Below are positions 42,527 through 48,757 of a stretch of DNA of 64,000 nucleotides, one piece after another. The notes beneath the pieces were generated by a model. That model searched no databases, had not been told where the DNA came from, and worked only from the letters and a program-made list of their open reading frames with translations. A program made the translations under genes and the position numbers. This DNA is from Pseudarthrobacter sulfonivorans. GTDB taxonomy: Bacteria > Actinomycetota > Actinomycetes > Actinomycetales > Micrococcaceae. Positions within the stretch are counted from its first letter, which is position 1, and the number at the start of each line of letters is the position of its first letter. The DNA lies in contig NZ_JACXBW010000012.1 of NCBI RefSeq assembly GCF_014712225.1, positions 62,001 through 126,000 of the forward strand. Reading direction: 5' to 3'.

Positions 42527-43028
42527 ACGAATCCTCCATCTCGGAGCTGAACAGCACGAACTCCACCCGCTCAAGGGTGCTCTCCGGATGTGAAGCACCA
42601 AACCCGGTAACGGCGTCGTGCGCTGCCTCCGCCACCTGCCGCCCGGCCCAGCCGTAAACGCCGCCACCCACTGCCGGAAACGCGATGGAACCGGCGCTCA
42701 GCGAATCCGCCAGCCGCAGGCTCTCGCTGAAGCAGGAAACCAGCAACGCCCGGTTGGTCTGCCCCGCGCGCCGGTTCGGTCCCACGGTGTGGATGACCCA
42801 GCGGGCCGGGAGCCGGAACCCGGGGGTGGCGACGGCGGCACCCACCGCGAGACCGTGCGGCAGGTCGGCGGCGCGGAGTTCGCGGCAGGCGGCCAGGAGT
42901 TCGGGCCCTGCAGCGCGGTGGATAGCTCCGTCCACCCCTCCGCCGCCCAGGAGCGAGGAGTTGGCCGCGTTGACGATCGCGTCCACGGCGCGGGTGGTGA
43001 TATCGGCCTGGAGGATGCTGATCCGCAT
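42498..43028 (-). CDS. Macrodomain protein (O-acetyl-ADP-ribose deacetylase-like)
   Basis: 176 residues with the complete macrodomain: ILQADITTRAVDAIVNAANS at the start, LLGGGGVDGAIHRAAG, IHTVGPNRR and IAFPAVGGGVYGW. It resembles YmdB, which hydrolyses O-acetyl-ADP-ribose and ADP-ribosylated residues. It lies 61 bp downstream of the protease-ATPase fusion gene on the same strand and might be read from the same transcript, though no link is known. Confidence 0.93.
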   Translation of the reverse strand: MRISILQADITTRAVDAIVNAANSSLLGGGGVDGAIHRAAGPELLAACRELRAADLPHGLAVGAAVATPGFRLPARWVIHTVGPNRRAGQTNRALLVSCFSESLRLADSLSAGSIAFPAVGGGVYGWAGRQVAEAAHDAVTGFGASHPESTLERVEFVLFSSEMEDSFSAVFEQPR

Positions 43029-43089
43029 GCGGCCAGTTTCCCACGTGCCGGCTCGCGGATAAATGGGTGGATGGTCCGCAGGCGTCAGC

Positions 43090-45618
43090 TCAGAGGCCCT
43101 GCATCACCGCAGCCGAGGCACGGAGCCAGGCCTCCCGCGTTTCCGGCTGCAGCGCCTGGTAACTGAGCGGTCCGCCGGCCACAAGGGAGCTGTCATAGGG
43201 AACGTCGAGGACTTCCCTGGTGAGGCTCTCGAAGTGAGCCCGGGTCCGCCGATGCAACTGCACATCCGTCTGCAGCGACGGTGCGGCGAGCAGGGTCACG
43301 GCGTTGCTGACCTTGTCCTGGTAGCCGCGTTCGCGCAATCCGTCCACCAGCCAGACGGCACTGGCCACGGTGTCTTCGCGCAGCGTGGAGACGATCACCA
43401 GCTCGTCCGCCGCAGCCACAGCCGCTTCCCAGTTGGAGGACCGCATGTTGTTGCCGGTGTCCACCATGATGATCCGGTAGAAACGGCGGAGCGCCGAGTG
43501 CAGCCGGTCGAACTCACGGCTTCCGATGGTGGCAGCACCGGCGGCGTCCTCGTCCGAGGCCAGCACATCGAACTGCGCGGAGCCCTGGTAGCGGACGAAC
43601 CGGTCCAGGTCCCCGATCCGGCCCAGGACCGGGTCCTCGAAGCGGTCCACCTCCTGCAGGAGGTCAACGGCCGTGGCGGTGTGCCCGGCCATCGGTGCCC
43701 GCCACCCCAGCGTGCCGCGCGTCTCGTTGTTGTCCCAGGCGAGGGTGTAGCCGCCGCGCTGGATGCCCAGCGTTGCCGCCAGGAGCAGCGTTGCGGTGGT
43801 CTTATGCGCACCGCCCTTGGGGTTGACCACAACCACGGTCCGGGGGCCATCAAGCCGGCGCTGGACATCTTCGACAGCCTGCAAGTGGGCGCGTTCCCGG
43901 CGCCCGGGTGCGGGGCTGATTGAATTGCCGGTGAGCCGCCGGATGGCACCCTGCCAGCCGGTCACGGCCAGGGCTGACGGTGGCGTCGGCCGGTCGGCGA
44001 GGAAATCCTGCAGGGTGGGGACGTCGTCGCCCGTTTGGGGCCAGGGCACGGATCCCGGCAGGCCCCCGGGCACAGACCCGGAAGCTGCAGCGGCGGCCGA
44101 AGCCTCGAAATGCGACGGCGAGCGCAGCGGAGCCGGGGGGACGCTGTTGTCGGGCATGGCCGCGGGGTTGACGGGCATGGCCGCGGGGTTGACTGCAATA
44201 GCCATGGCGGACCTTCCTTTCTGTAGTGGCTTCCCCATCTGTGGTGGCTTCCCTGCCCCGGGCTGCACCGCCCGGAGGTGCCGTGGCACCACGGCCTCAG
44301 GCTCCGCCGTCGAACGCAACAGGCGCCTGCCGAGGCGCCGGAAGAGGGCGAGCAGGCCGGACAGCAGCCGGTACAGCAGGATGGCCAGGCCGACTATCGG
44401 CAAGGACAACATGAGGATGGACAACATGGAGAGCGCCGCAGCGGGCGGATCGCCCGTCTCAACGGCGGCGGCAGCAAGCCCCGCGTGACGCCGGATGGCG
44501 GTGGCCGTTTGCTCGATGATCGCGGGCAGGTTGACCAGCATCCAGCCGAGCGAAAAAACCAGGACCGGCACTACGGTGACAACCCACACCGTGACGATGC
44601 GGCGGGCGAACGGGCGGAGCTGGGTGACGAGCGGATCCACGGGGCGGCCCGGGATGAGGCTGAGCAGGACCGGGCGGATCCGGTTGAACAGGTCGGGGAC
44701 GCCGGCAATATCGGCCAGCACGAAGTAGCCGTCGAAACGCAGCGTCGGCACCAGTTGCTGGATCATCTGGAAATGCATCAGACCGGCCGCGAGCAGGAAG
44801 AATCCCTGTTCGGTCAGGAGGTACGCTCCGCCCAAACCGATCAGGCAGAGGCAGTTGAAGTACAGCCCGCCAAGGTCGGTGCGGATCCGGCCTGCCCGGC
44901 CCAGGCGGTATGAGTCAGTGACGTTGGTGAAGAACGCGGGAAAGACAAGATATACGCCGACGCCGATCACCCCGGGCCGCGCACCACCGTACCGGCACGC
45001 TGTGGCATGCCCCAGTTCGTGAACCACGGCCGCCAGCGTCAGGAGCGCAAAGATGCCCAGCAGCAGCGCCGGGGTGAGCAGTATCTGCTCCAGTGACGCC
45101 ATAAAATCGCTCCTGGCAATCACCAGGACATCGACAACCACCAGCGCCGCCAGGACGGTCACCACAACGGGACCCCAATAGAGCGGCGCCAGGACCGAGG
45201 CCAAGGCATTGACCGCCTTCTCCGGAAGAAGCGTGCCTTTCAGCCGCAGTGCCAGCAGCGGGTCGGCCCGTGGCGCGGCCGCAGCCTCGGCCGGATCGGC
45301 GGCGTTGTCCCTCACCAGCCCCATCGGCGCGAGTCTGGTGTCGATCAGGTGGAGCAGCCCGCTCACACCCAGCTCGCGGCCGTAGGCATCGCTGATGTCG
45401 CGTGCCGCGTCGTCAAGGGATTTCTCCGCCGAGATGGAAAGCATCACCAGGTGGAGCAGCTCCGAGAGTTGGACAATCTGCCCGTCACCACGCTGCAGCA
45501 GGAAGCTGTGGTCCTTAAGTCCCGAGCCTTCAACCGGCCCGAGAAAAATAATCCCGGGCGCCGGGACCCAGCGACTTAGAAACGCAGCATCAGGTGTTGC
45601 TGTCACTTTCCCCGCCAA
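43090..45618 (-). CDS. Fusion of PqqD-like domain, M50 membrane metalloprotease and MinD/ParA-type ATPase
   Basis: 842 residues. Residues about 12-103 resemble a PqqD/RRE-type peptide-recognition domain (GIIFLGPVEG, VQLSELLHLV, LIDTRLAPMGLV). Residues about 145-430 hold seven or so membrane helices, the zinc motif His200-Glu-Leu-Gly-His204 and Asp296 in LRFDGY, an M50 site-2-protease core. After a Pro/Gly/Met linker, 580-842 form a MinD/ParA-like ATPase with deviant Walker A PKGGAHKTT (Lys601, Lys606), DNNETRGTLGWRA and VDTGNNMRSSNW, like ATPases tied to type VII-like secretion. An internal ATG (44205, residue 472) has its own ribosome site AAAGGAAGG six bases upstream, so a separate 371-residue ATPase may also be made. 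TTG 45618 is the outermost start; GTG 45606 is possible. Follows two peptide genes. Confidence 0.85.
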   Translation of the reverse strand: MAGKVTATPDAAFLSRWVPAPGIIFLGPVEGSGLKDHSFLLQRGDGQIVQLSELLHLVMLSISAEKSLDDAARDISDAYGRELGVSGLLHLIDTRLAPMGLVRDNAADPAEAAAAPRADPLLALRLKGTLLPEKAVNALASVLAPLYWGPVVVTVLAALVVVDVLVIARSDFMASLEQILLTPALLLGIFALLTLAAVVHELGHATACRYGGARPGVIGVGVYLVFPAFFTNVTDSYRLGRAGRIRTDLGGLYFNCLCLIGLGGAYLLTEQGFFLLAAGLMHFQMIQQLVPTLRFDGYFVLADIAGVPDLFNRIRPVLLSLIPGRPVDPLVTQLRPFARRIVTVWVVTVVPVLVFSLGWMLVNLPAIIEQTATAIRRHAGLAAAAVETGDPPAAALSMLSILMLSLPIVGLAILLYRLLSGLLALFRRLGRRLLRSTAEPEAVVPRHLRAVQPGAGKPPQMGKPLQKGRSAMAIAVNPAAMPVNPAAMPDNSVPPAPLRSPSHFEASAAAAASGSVPGGLPGSVPWPQTGDDVPTLQDFLADRPTPPSALAVTGWQGAIRRLTGNSISPAPGRRERAHLQAVEDVQRRLDGPRTVVVVNPKGGAHKTTATLLLAATLGIQRGGYTLAWDNNETRGTLGWRAPMAGHTATAVDLLQEVDRFEDPVLGRIGDLDRFVRYQGSAQFDVLASDEDAAGAATIGSREFDRLHSALRRFYRIIMVDTGNNMRSSNWEAAVAAADELVIVSTLREDTVASAVWLVDGLRERGYQDKVSNAVTLLAAPSLQTDVQLHRRTRAHFESLTREVLDVPYDSSLVAGGPLSYQALQPETREAWLRASAAVMQGL

Positions 45619-45658
45619 CTTGTCATGTTCCCCACAAAGGGCTTAGCCACTAGGAACA

Positions 45659-45690
45659 GCGGGCATGCCCCGACAGTGGAGCATGCCCGC
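45659..45690 (-). terminator. Intercistronic hairpin between peptide genes and protease-ATPase gene
   Basis: GCGGGCATGC (45659-45668) and GCATGCCCGC (45681-45690) form a perfect 10-bp stem with a 12-base loop, 24 bases past the second peptide stop. It could be a partial terminator or mRNA-stabilising element that keeps peptide expression above protease expression. Confidence 0.7.
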
Positions 45691-45713
45691 CAGGTTGCAA
45701 AGATCCTGCAGAA

Positions 45714-45914
45714 CTACTGTTGAGCTACGAACAGGGTCTGCCAGGCCTCCGAGTTCGCCACGGAACCGATTGAAGCCGCATTGACGGCCATCGAAAGATT
45801 CACAGCGACTATGGGAGCGACGTTGATGTCGAAGAACAGCGTTTCCCGAACGGGAAGAAGTTCCAAAACCTCGGCGTCGAGTTCCACCGGTGACAGCTCG
45901 TTTGATGCCGTCAT
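45714..45914 (-). CDS. Precursor-like small peptide B (66 residues)
   Basis: The peptide is paralogous to the one at 45985-46176, sharing about 30 of 55 aligned residues. Residues 1-28 are acidic and leader-like with ELLPVRETLFFD. From about residue 30 it is uncharged apart from one Glu, rich in Ala, Asn, Ser, Val (AVNLSMAVNAAS, GSVANSEAWQT) and ends FVAQQ. Small polar residues recur at every second position. There is no cysteine, signal peptide or helix-breaking membrane segment. The ATG is preceded by GAGAGGTGTG. Read as a RiPP-like or exported peptide precursor; family unknown. Confidence 0.75.
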   Translation of the reverse strand: MTASNELSPVELDAEVLELLPVRETLFFDINVAPIVAVNLSMAVNAASIGSVANSEAWQTLFVAQQ

Positions 45915-45984
45915 AGCACCACACCTCTCTCCCCCAGGCAGCCCCGGGGTTCAGATATCGGGATATCAGGCGGACTAACCCTGG

Positions 45985-46176
45985 CTACTGGGCTACAAGG
46001 ATCGTCTGAACCGCAGCGCTGTTAGCCGATGCGAGCAGTGAGCCGGCGTTCAGTGCGAGCGAGGTGTTCGTCGCGTACACGCTTGCCCAGTTGGTATCCA
46101 GCAACAAGGTTTCCCGCGACGGCAACAGCTCCACCTGCTCGCTTTCCAGCTCCTGAATGGTGAGTTCCTTCTTCAT
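45985..46176 (-). CDS. Precursor-like small peptide A (63 residues)
   Basis: First gene of the minus-strand operon. It opens MKKELTIQELESEQVELLPS and carries the conserved RETLLLD, then an uncharged segment ATNTSLALNAGSLLAS, ANSAAVQT and the end ILVAQ. ATG 46176 was chosen because AAAGGGGGTGA, one of the strongest ribosome sites in the window, lies eight bases upstream; GTG 46185 would add three residues inside that site. Conservation with peptide B covers both halves, including LLPxRETL, NxSxAxNAxS and ANSxAxQT, which argues for a shared recognition and maturation route, presumably by the downstream protease-ATPase. Confidence 0.77.
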   Translation of the reverse strand: MKKELTIQELESEQVELLPSRETLLLDTNWASVYATNTSLALNAGSLLASANSAAVQTILVAQ

Positions 46177-46232
46177 ATCAATCACCCCCTTTCGAAGTCT
46201 CCCGACCAGTCAACGCGCCCGGCCGTAGTAAC

Positions 46233-46272
46233 CCCGTTACAGCCGCGTCATTTTTGTGTTATTTCTGCGTTA
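46233..46272. promoter_or_regulatory. Four heptamers at 11-bp spacing, candidate SARP operator
   Basis: CCCGTTA (46233), CGCGTCA (46244), TGTGTTA (46255) and TGCGTTA (46266) start exactly 11 bp apart; the last three extend to 10 matching positions (YGYGTYATTT). Tandem heptamers in 11-bp register are the binding layout of SARP activators, and a SARP gene lies at 46824. The array is between the divergent peptide operon and the small gene at 46402. Confidence 0.6.
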
Positions 46273-46304
46273 TTTGGTGAAAATAGGGCGTGCCAGCATT
46301 TGAC

Positions 46305-46333
46305 TTGGGCGCCACATAATCTATGCCTAGGAT
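46305..46333 (+). promoter_or_regulatory. Possible promoter of the small gene and SARP gene
   Basis: TTGGGC (46305-46310), 17-bp spacer and TAGGAT (46328-46333). Downstream of the heptamer array and pointing toward the gene at 46402. Confidence 0.35.
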
Positions 46334-46401
46334 GGTCATACCGGGCAGTAATGTCCCTGGACAATTGCGAATTGCAGACGACGAAAGCAGGGCGCCCGCT
46401 C

Positions 46402-46623
46402 ATGGCGGACATTGAAGGCACCATGGTTATCCGCGCGTGGGCGGAGCCTGCCCAAAACAACCAGCTTCGGGCCCGTTTGATCTCCAGCCGCCCTGGGCAT
46501 GAGCGGGAGGTTGTGGAATCCGCGGCCGACGCCGAACAAATCCTCCTGGCAGTCCGGCGCTGGCTCGATTCGCTGCGTCCGGAAGACCACTCCGCCGGCG
46601 CGCCGGACCCCGTCAGCCGCTAG
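46402..46623 (+). CDS. Hypothetical 73-residue protein
   Basis: Not recognised. It begins MADIEGTMVIRAWAEPAQNN and has a strand-rich first half (VIRAWAE, LRARLISS) followed by a helix (ADAEQILLAVRRWLDSLRP), a compact alpha/beta pattern without membrane segment. An in-frame ATG at 46351 would add 17 poorly coding residues; neither start has a clear ribosome site. It is divergent from the peptide operon and in front of the SARP gene, so it is tentatively part of the same locus. Confidence 0.6.
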   Translation: MADIEGTMVIRAWAEPAQNNQLRARLISSRPGHEREVVESAADAEQILLAVRRWLDSLRPEDHSAGAPDPVSR

Positions 46624-46823
46624 GCACCGTCACAGCAGCGGGGTCTTGGCCCGCGCACCCATGTTGGCCAGCAGGCCGACGCGATCCCGGGCAGCCAAGC
46701 CCGCCCTACCCCACTTGGCCGTCCGCCCTACCCCCGTTACTAAAATCGCTTGACATGATTAAGCCAAGTGCCACGATGGTAGCTGGGGGACGAGTGGAAT
46801 CCGGCCGCTTGAGAGGGAAAAGC

Positions 46824-47543
46824 ATGACGGTGGCTCTCGCACAGGATTGGCACTTGAGCCTACTGGGGGCTTGGCGGTTGCGTTGCGGCGGCGACGCAGT
46901 GACGGTAGCTACCCGTGAGCAACGGCTGCTCGCCTGTGTGGGACTTCTCGGGTGCCGCCACCGCAGTTTCCTGGCCGGCCTGCTGTGGCCGAAGAGCAGC
47001 GAAACGCAGGCCGCTGGCAACCTCCGCACCACCGTCTGGTGCATTTCCCACTCTTTTCCGGACCTTCTCCATACCGGGGCAGACACACTGGAGTTGGAGG
47101 AATCGGTCCGTGTGGACGTCTCAGCACTGCAGCGGCACGTTGCCAGGATGCACGCCCAGCCCGGGGTCCAGGTTCCCGACGGCTACCTGGACCACCTGAG
47201 CAGGGCCGAGCTGCTGCCCGGCTGGTATGACGACTGGGTGATCTTCGAACAGGAGCGCCTGCGGCAATTGCGCCTCAGCGCGCTGGAGCTCATGGCCCGG
47301 CAGCATCTGGCGGCCGACGAACCCGCCCGGGCCGTGATCGCGGCCATTTCAGCAGTGAGCATCGAACCCCTCAGGGAATCGGCGCATCTCCTGCTTGTCC
47401 AGGCCCATCTTGCGGCCGGGAATAGGGCGGCTGCAGTCCGTGCGTACACGATGTTCGCGAGCAGACTTGATAGCGAACTCGGCGTTATGCCATCAGGCCA
47501 GTTGAGTGATCTCGTAGCGGCGTTCCGTCCGGCCTTGCACTGA
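46824..47543 (+). CDS. SARP-type regulator (AfsR/DnrI-like winged helix and BTAD)
   Basis: 239 residues. An OmpR-like winged helix (about residues 10-95) is followed by a bacterial transcriptional activation domain (about 100-239) with the typical YLDHLSRAELLPGWYDDWVI, EQERLRQLRLSALELMA and helical repeats to RLDSELGVMPS. SARPs activate secondary-metabolite and peptide clusters. ATG 46824 is preceded by AGAGGGA. The open frame extends to ATG 46755, but that ATG overlaps a TTGACA box (46750-46755) and has no ribosome site. Proposed activator of the adjacent peptide operon. Confidence 0.85.
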   Translation: MTVALAQDWHLSLLGAWRLRCGGDAVTVATREQRLLACVGLLGCRHRSFLAGLLWPKSSETQAAGNLRTTVWCISHSFPDLLHTGADTLELEESVRVDVSALQRHVARMHAQPGVQVPDGYLDHLSRAELLPGWYDDWVIFEQERLRQLRLSALELMARQHLAADEPARAVIAAISAVSIEPLRESAHLLLVQAHLAAGNRAAAVRAYTMFASRLDSELGVMPSGQLSDLVAAFRPALH

Positions 47544-47581
47544 CTCCCGTCCCCCAGCCCGAAGTGCGGTACTTTGTGGCC

Positions 47582-48199
47582 ATGGACTTTGGCAACGCCG
47601 ACAGCTGGGGTGCGGCGATCTACTTCTGGATCATCCCCGTGGTGCTCGGCGACGCCATCTTCCCGCCCATCCCGTCCGAGATGGTGGTGATCACCGGCGG
47701 CGCCCTCTCGGCGGACGGCCGGGCCAACGTTCTACTCGTGGCCGCCCTGGCTGCGCTGGCGTCCTGGCTCGGCGACATGGTGGTGTTCCAGCTTTTCAAG
47801 CGCCGGCTCAGCCATGTGCTTGACCGGTGGCGCTGGGGCCGGAAGGTCCACCACGGCATCCATCAAGCGATCGCCAGGGCCGGCCGCTCATCCACCTACG
47901 GGACCATTATCGGTGCCCGCTTCATCCCGGCCGGACGGCTGGCGACGTCGGCAGCCGCGGGAATCGCCGATGTCTCGGTCCGCGGTTTCAGCCTATGCGC
48001 CGGGCTCGGCGCGGTCCTCTGGGCCGGCTGGCTGGTGGGTCTTGGCTACTTCACGGGTTCGGCAACCGGGCTGCCGTTCTGGGCCAGCTCGCTGATCGGC
48101 GTGGGAGTGGGGCTGGTGATCGGCGCCGCCGTCGGAGTCATTGTCACCCGCCGCCGCGGCACCCGCTCCCCCGTGGATGAGCCAGCTCCGGGCGACTGA
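47582..48199 (+). CDS. DedA/VTT-domain membrane protein
   Basis: 205 residues with about five membrane-associated helices. The VTT signature is present: the first re-entrant part reads VVLGDAIFPPIPSEMVVITGG, and the second is GARFIPAGRLATSAAAGIA with the conserved Arg/Pro. DedA proteins are implicated in phospholipid carrier (undecaprenyl-phosphate) flipping and proton-motive-force homeostasis; the role of this one is not known. GTG 47564 or ATG 47582 may initiate; neither has a strong ribosome site. Confidence 0.88.
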   Translation: MDFGNADSWGAAIYFWIIPVVLGDAIFPPIPSEMVVITGGALSADGRANVLLVAALAALASWLGDMVVFQLFKRRLSHVLDRWRWGRKVHHGIHQAIARAGRSSTYGTIIGARFIPAGRLATSAAAGIADVSVRGFSLCAGLGAVLWAGWLVGLGYFTGSATGLPFWASSLIGVGVGLVIGAAVGVIVTRRRGTRSPVDEPAPGD

Positions 48200-48200
48200 T

Positions 48201-48506
48201 TTACACGGGTGCCCAGCGGCCGCGGTTGCGGCGCAGCACCATCAGTGAGCCGGTCAGCGCAACGCGTTCGACGGCGTCGCGCATCATGGCTGCCGATGCG
48301 CGCGCCTGCTGGTTCTCACCGTTGTATTCGGTGGGCTCCACGAGGAAGCGGAGGTTCAGTTGCGGGACGCCGCCAGCGAGCTCCAGCTGGTTGGCCTCCA
48401 CATGGTGACGGGTCTCCAGGGCCTCCACGGCGGCGGCCATCACGGCTTCGGGCGCATTGCCGGGCTTCAGGCCGGTGATCTTCAGGCGGGTCTGGAACGA
48501 AGGCAT
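48201..48506 (-). CDS. Hypothetical 101-residue protein
   Basis: Not recognised. A soluble alpha/beta pattern starting MPSFQTRLKITGLKPGNAPE, with a helix (AVMAAAVEALETRHHVEANQ), a strand LNLRFLVEP and a final basic segment VLRRNRGRWAPV. ATG 48506 follows AAGG by nine bases; the open frame extends upstream only through low-complexity GC-rich sequence. It lies downstream of ppc on the same strand but is separated by the hairpin element at 48561-48661. Confidence 0.68.
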   Translation of the reverse strand: MPSFQTRLKITGLKPGNAPEAVMAAAVEALETRHHVEANQLELAGGVPQLNLRFLVEPTEYNGENQQARASAAMMRDAVERVALTGSLMVLRRNRGRWAPV

Positions 48507-48560
48507 GCCGTCAACCTTACCCACCCCGCGCCTGCCCCTGCCCCTCCCCCTCCCCGCCAG

Positions 48561-48661
48561 ACGCTCTCTCACTTAATGCAGGAAAACCCCGATCGCTCTC
48601 TCACTTTCCTTAGGAAAGTGAGAGAGCGTTTGGGAAAAACCCGCATTAAGTGAGAGAGCGT
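48561..48661. repeat. Double nested hairpin built from a repeated CGCTCTCTCACTT arm
   Basis: The outer arms ACGCTCTCTCACTTAATGC (48561-48579) and GCATTAAGTGAGAGAGCGT (48643-48661) are perfect complements over 19 bp. The inner arms CGCTCTCTCACTTTCC (48594-48609) and GGAAAGTGAGAGAGCG (48613-48628) are perfect over 16 bp. All four arms share the 13-mer CGCTCTCTCACTT or its complement, so alternative pairings exist. It lies just past the 3' end of ppc. Confidence 0.9.
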
Positions 48662-48679
48662 CCGAGGGGGTGGGGGTTG

Positions 48680-48757
48680 GCCGGTGTTGCGCAGCCTTAG
48701 CCGGGTGTTGCGCAGCCTTAGCCGGGTGTTGCGCAGCCTTAGCCGGTGTTGCGCAGG
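48680..48757. repeat. Tandem copies of the ppc stop region
   Basis: Four copies of a 20-21-bp unit (GCCGGTGTTGCGCAGCCTTA, with GCCGGG in two of them) begin at 48680, 48700, 48721 and 48742. Read on the minus strand the unit is TAAGGCTGCGCAACACCGGC, i.e. the last codons of ppc plus its stop. The true stop TAA is at 48741-48739. Confidence 0.92.

Noticed and set aside
43063-43923. 286-codon plus-strand frame opposite the protease-ATPase gene
   Set aside because: Antisense shadow of the ATPase domain.
46351-46401. Longer start for the 73-residue protein
   Set aside because: The extra 17 residues (SLDNCELQTTKAGRPL) look non-coding; kept only as an alternative.
46755-46823. Upstream start of the SARP gene
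   Set aside because: The ATG overlaps a TTGACA -35-like box and lacks a ribosome site, while 46824 has AGAGGGA.
48561-48757. CRISPR array
   Set aside because: The repeats are palindromic arms and contiguous tandem units without spacers; no cas genes.
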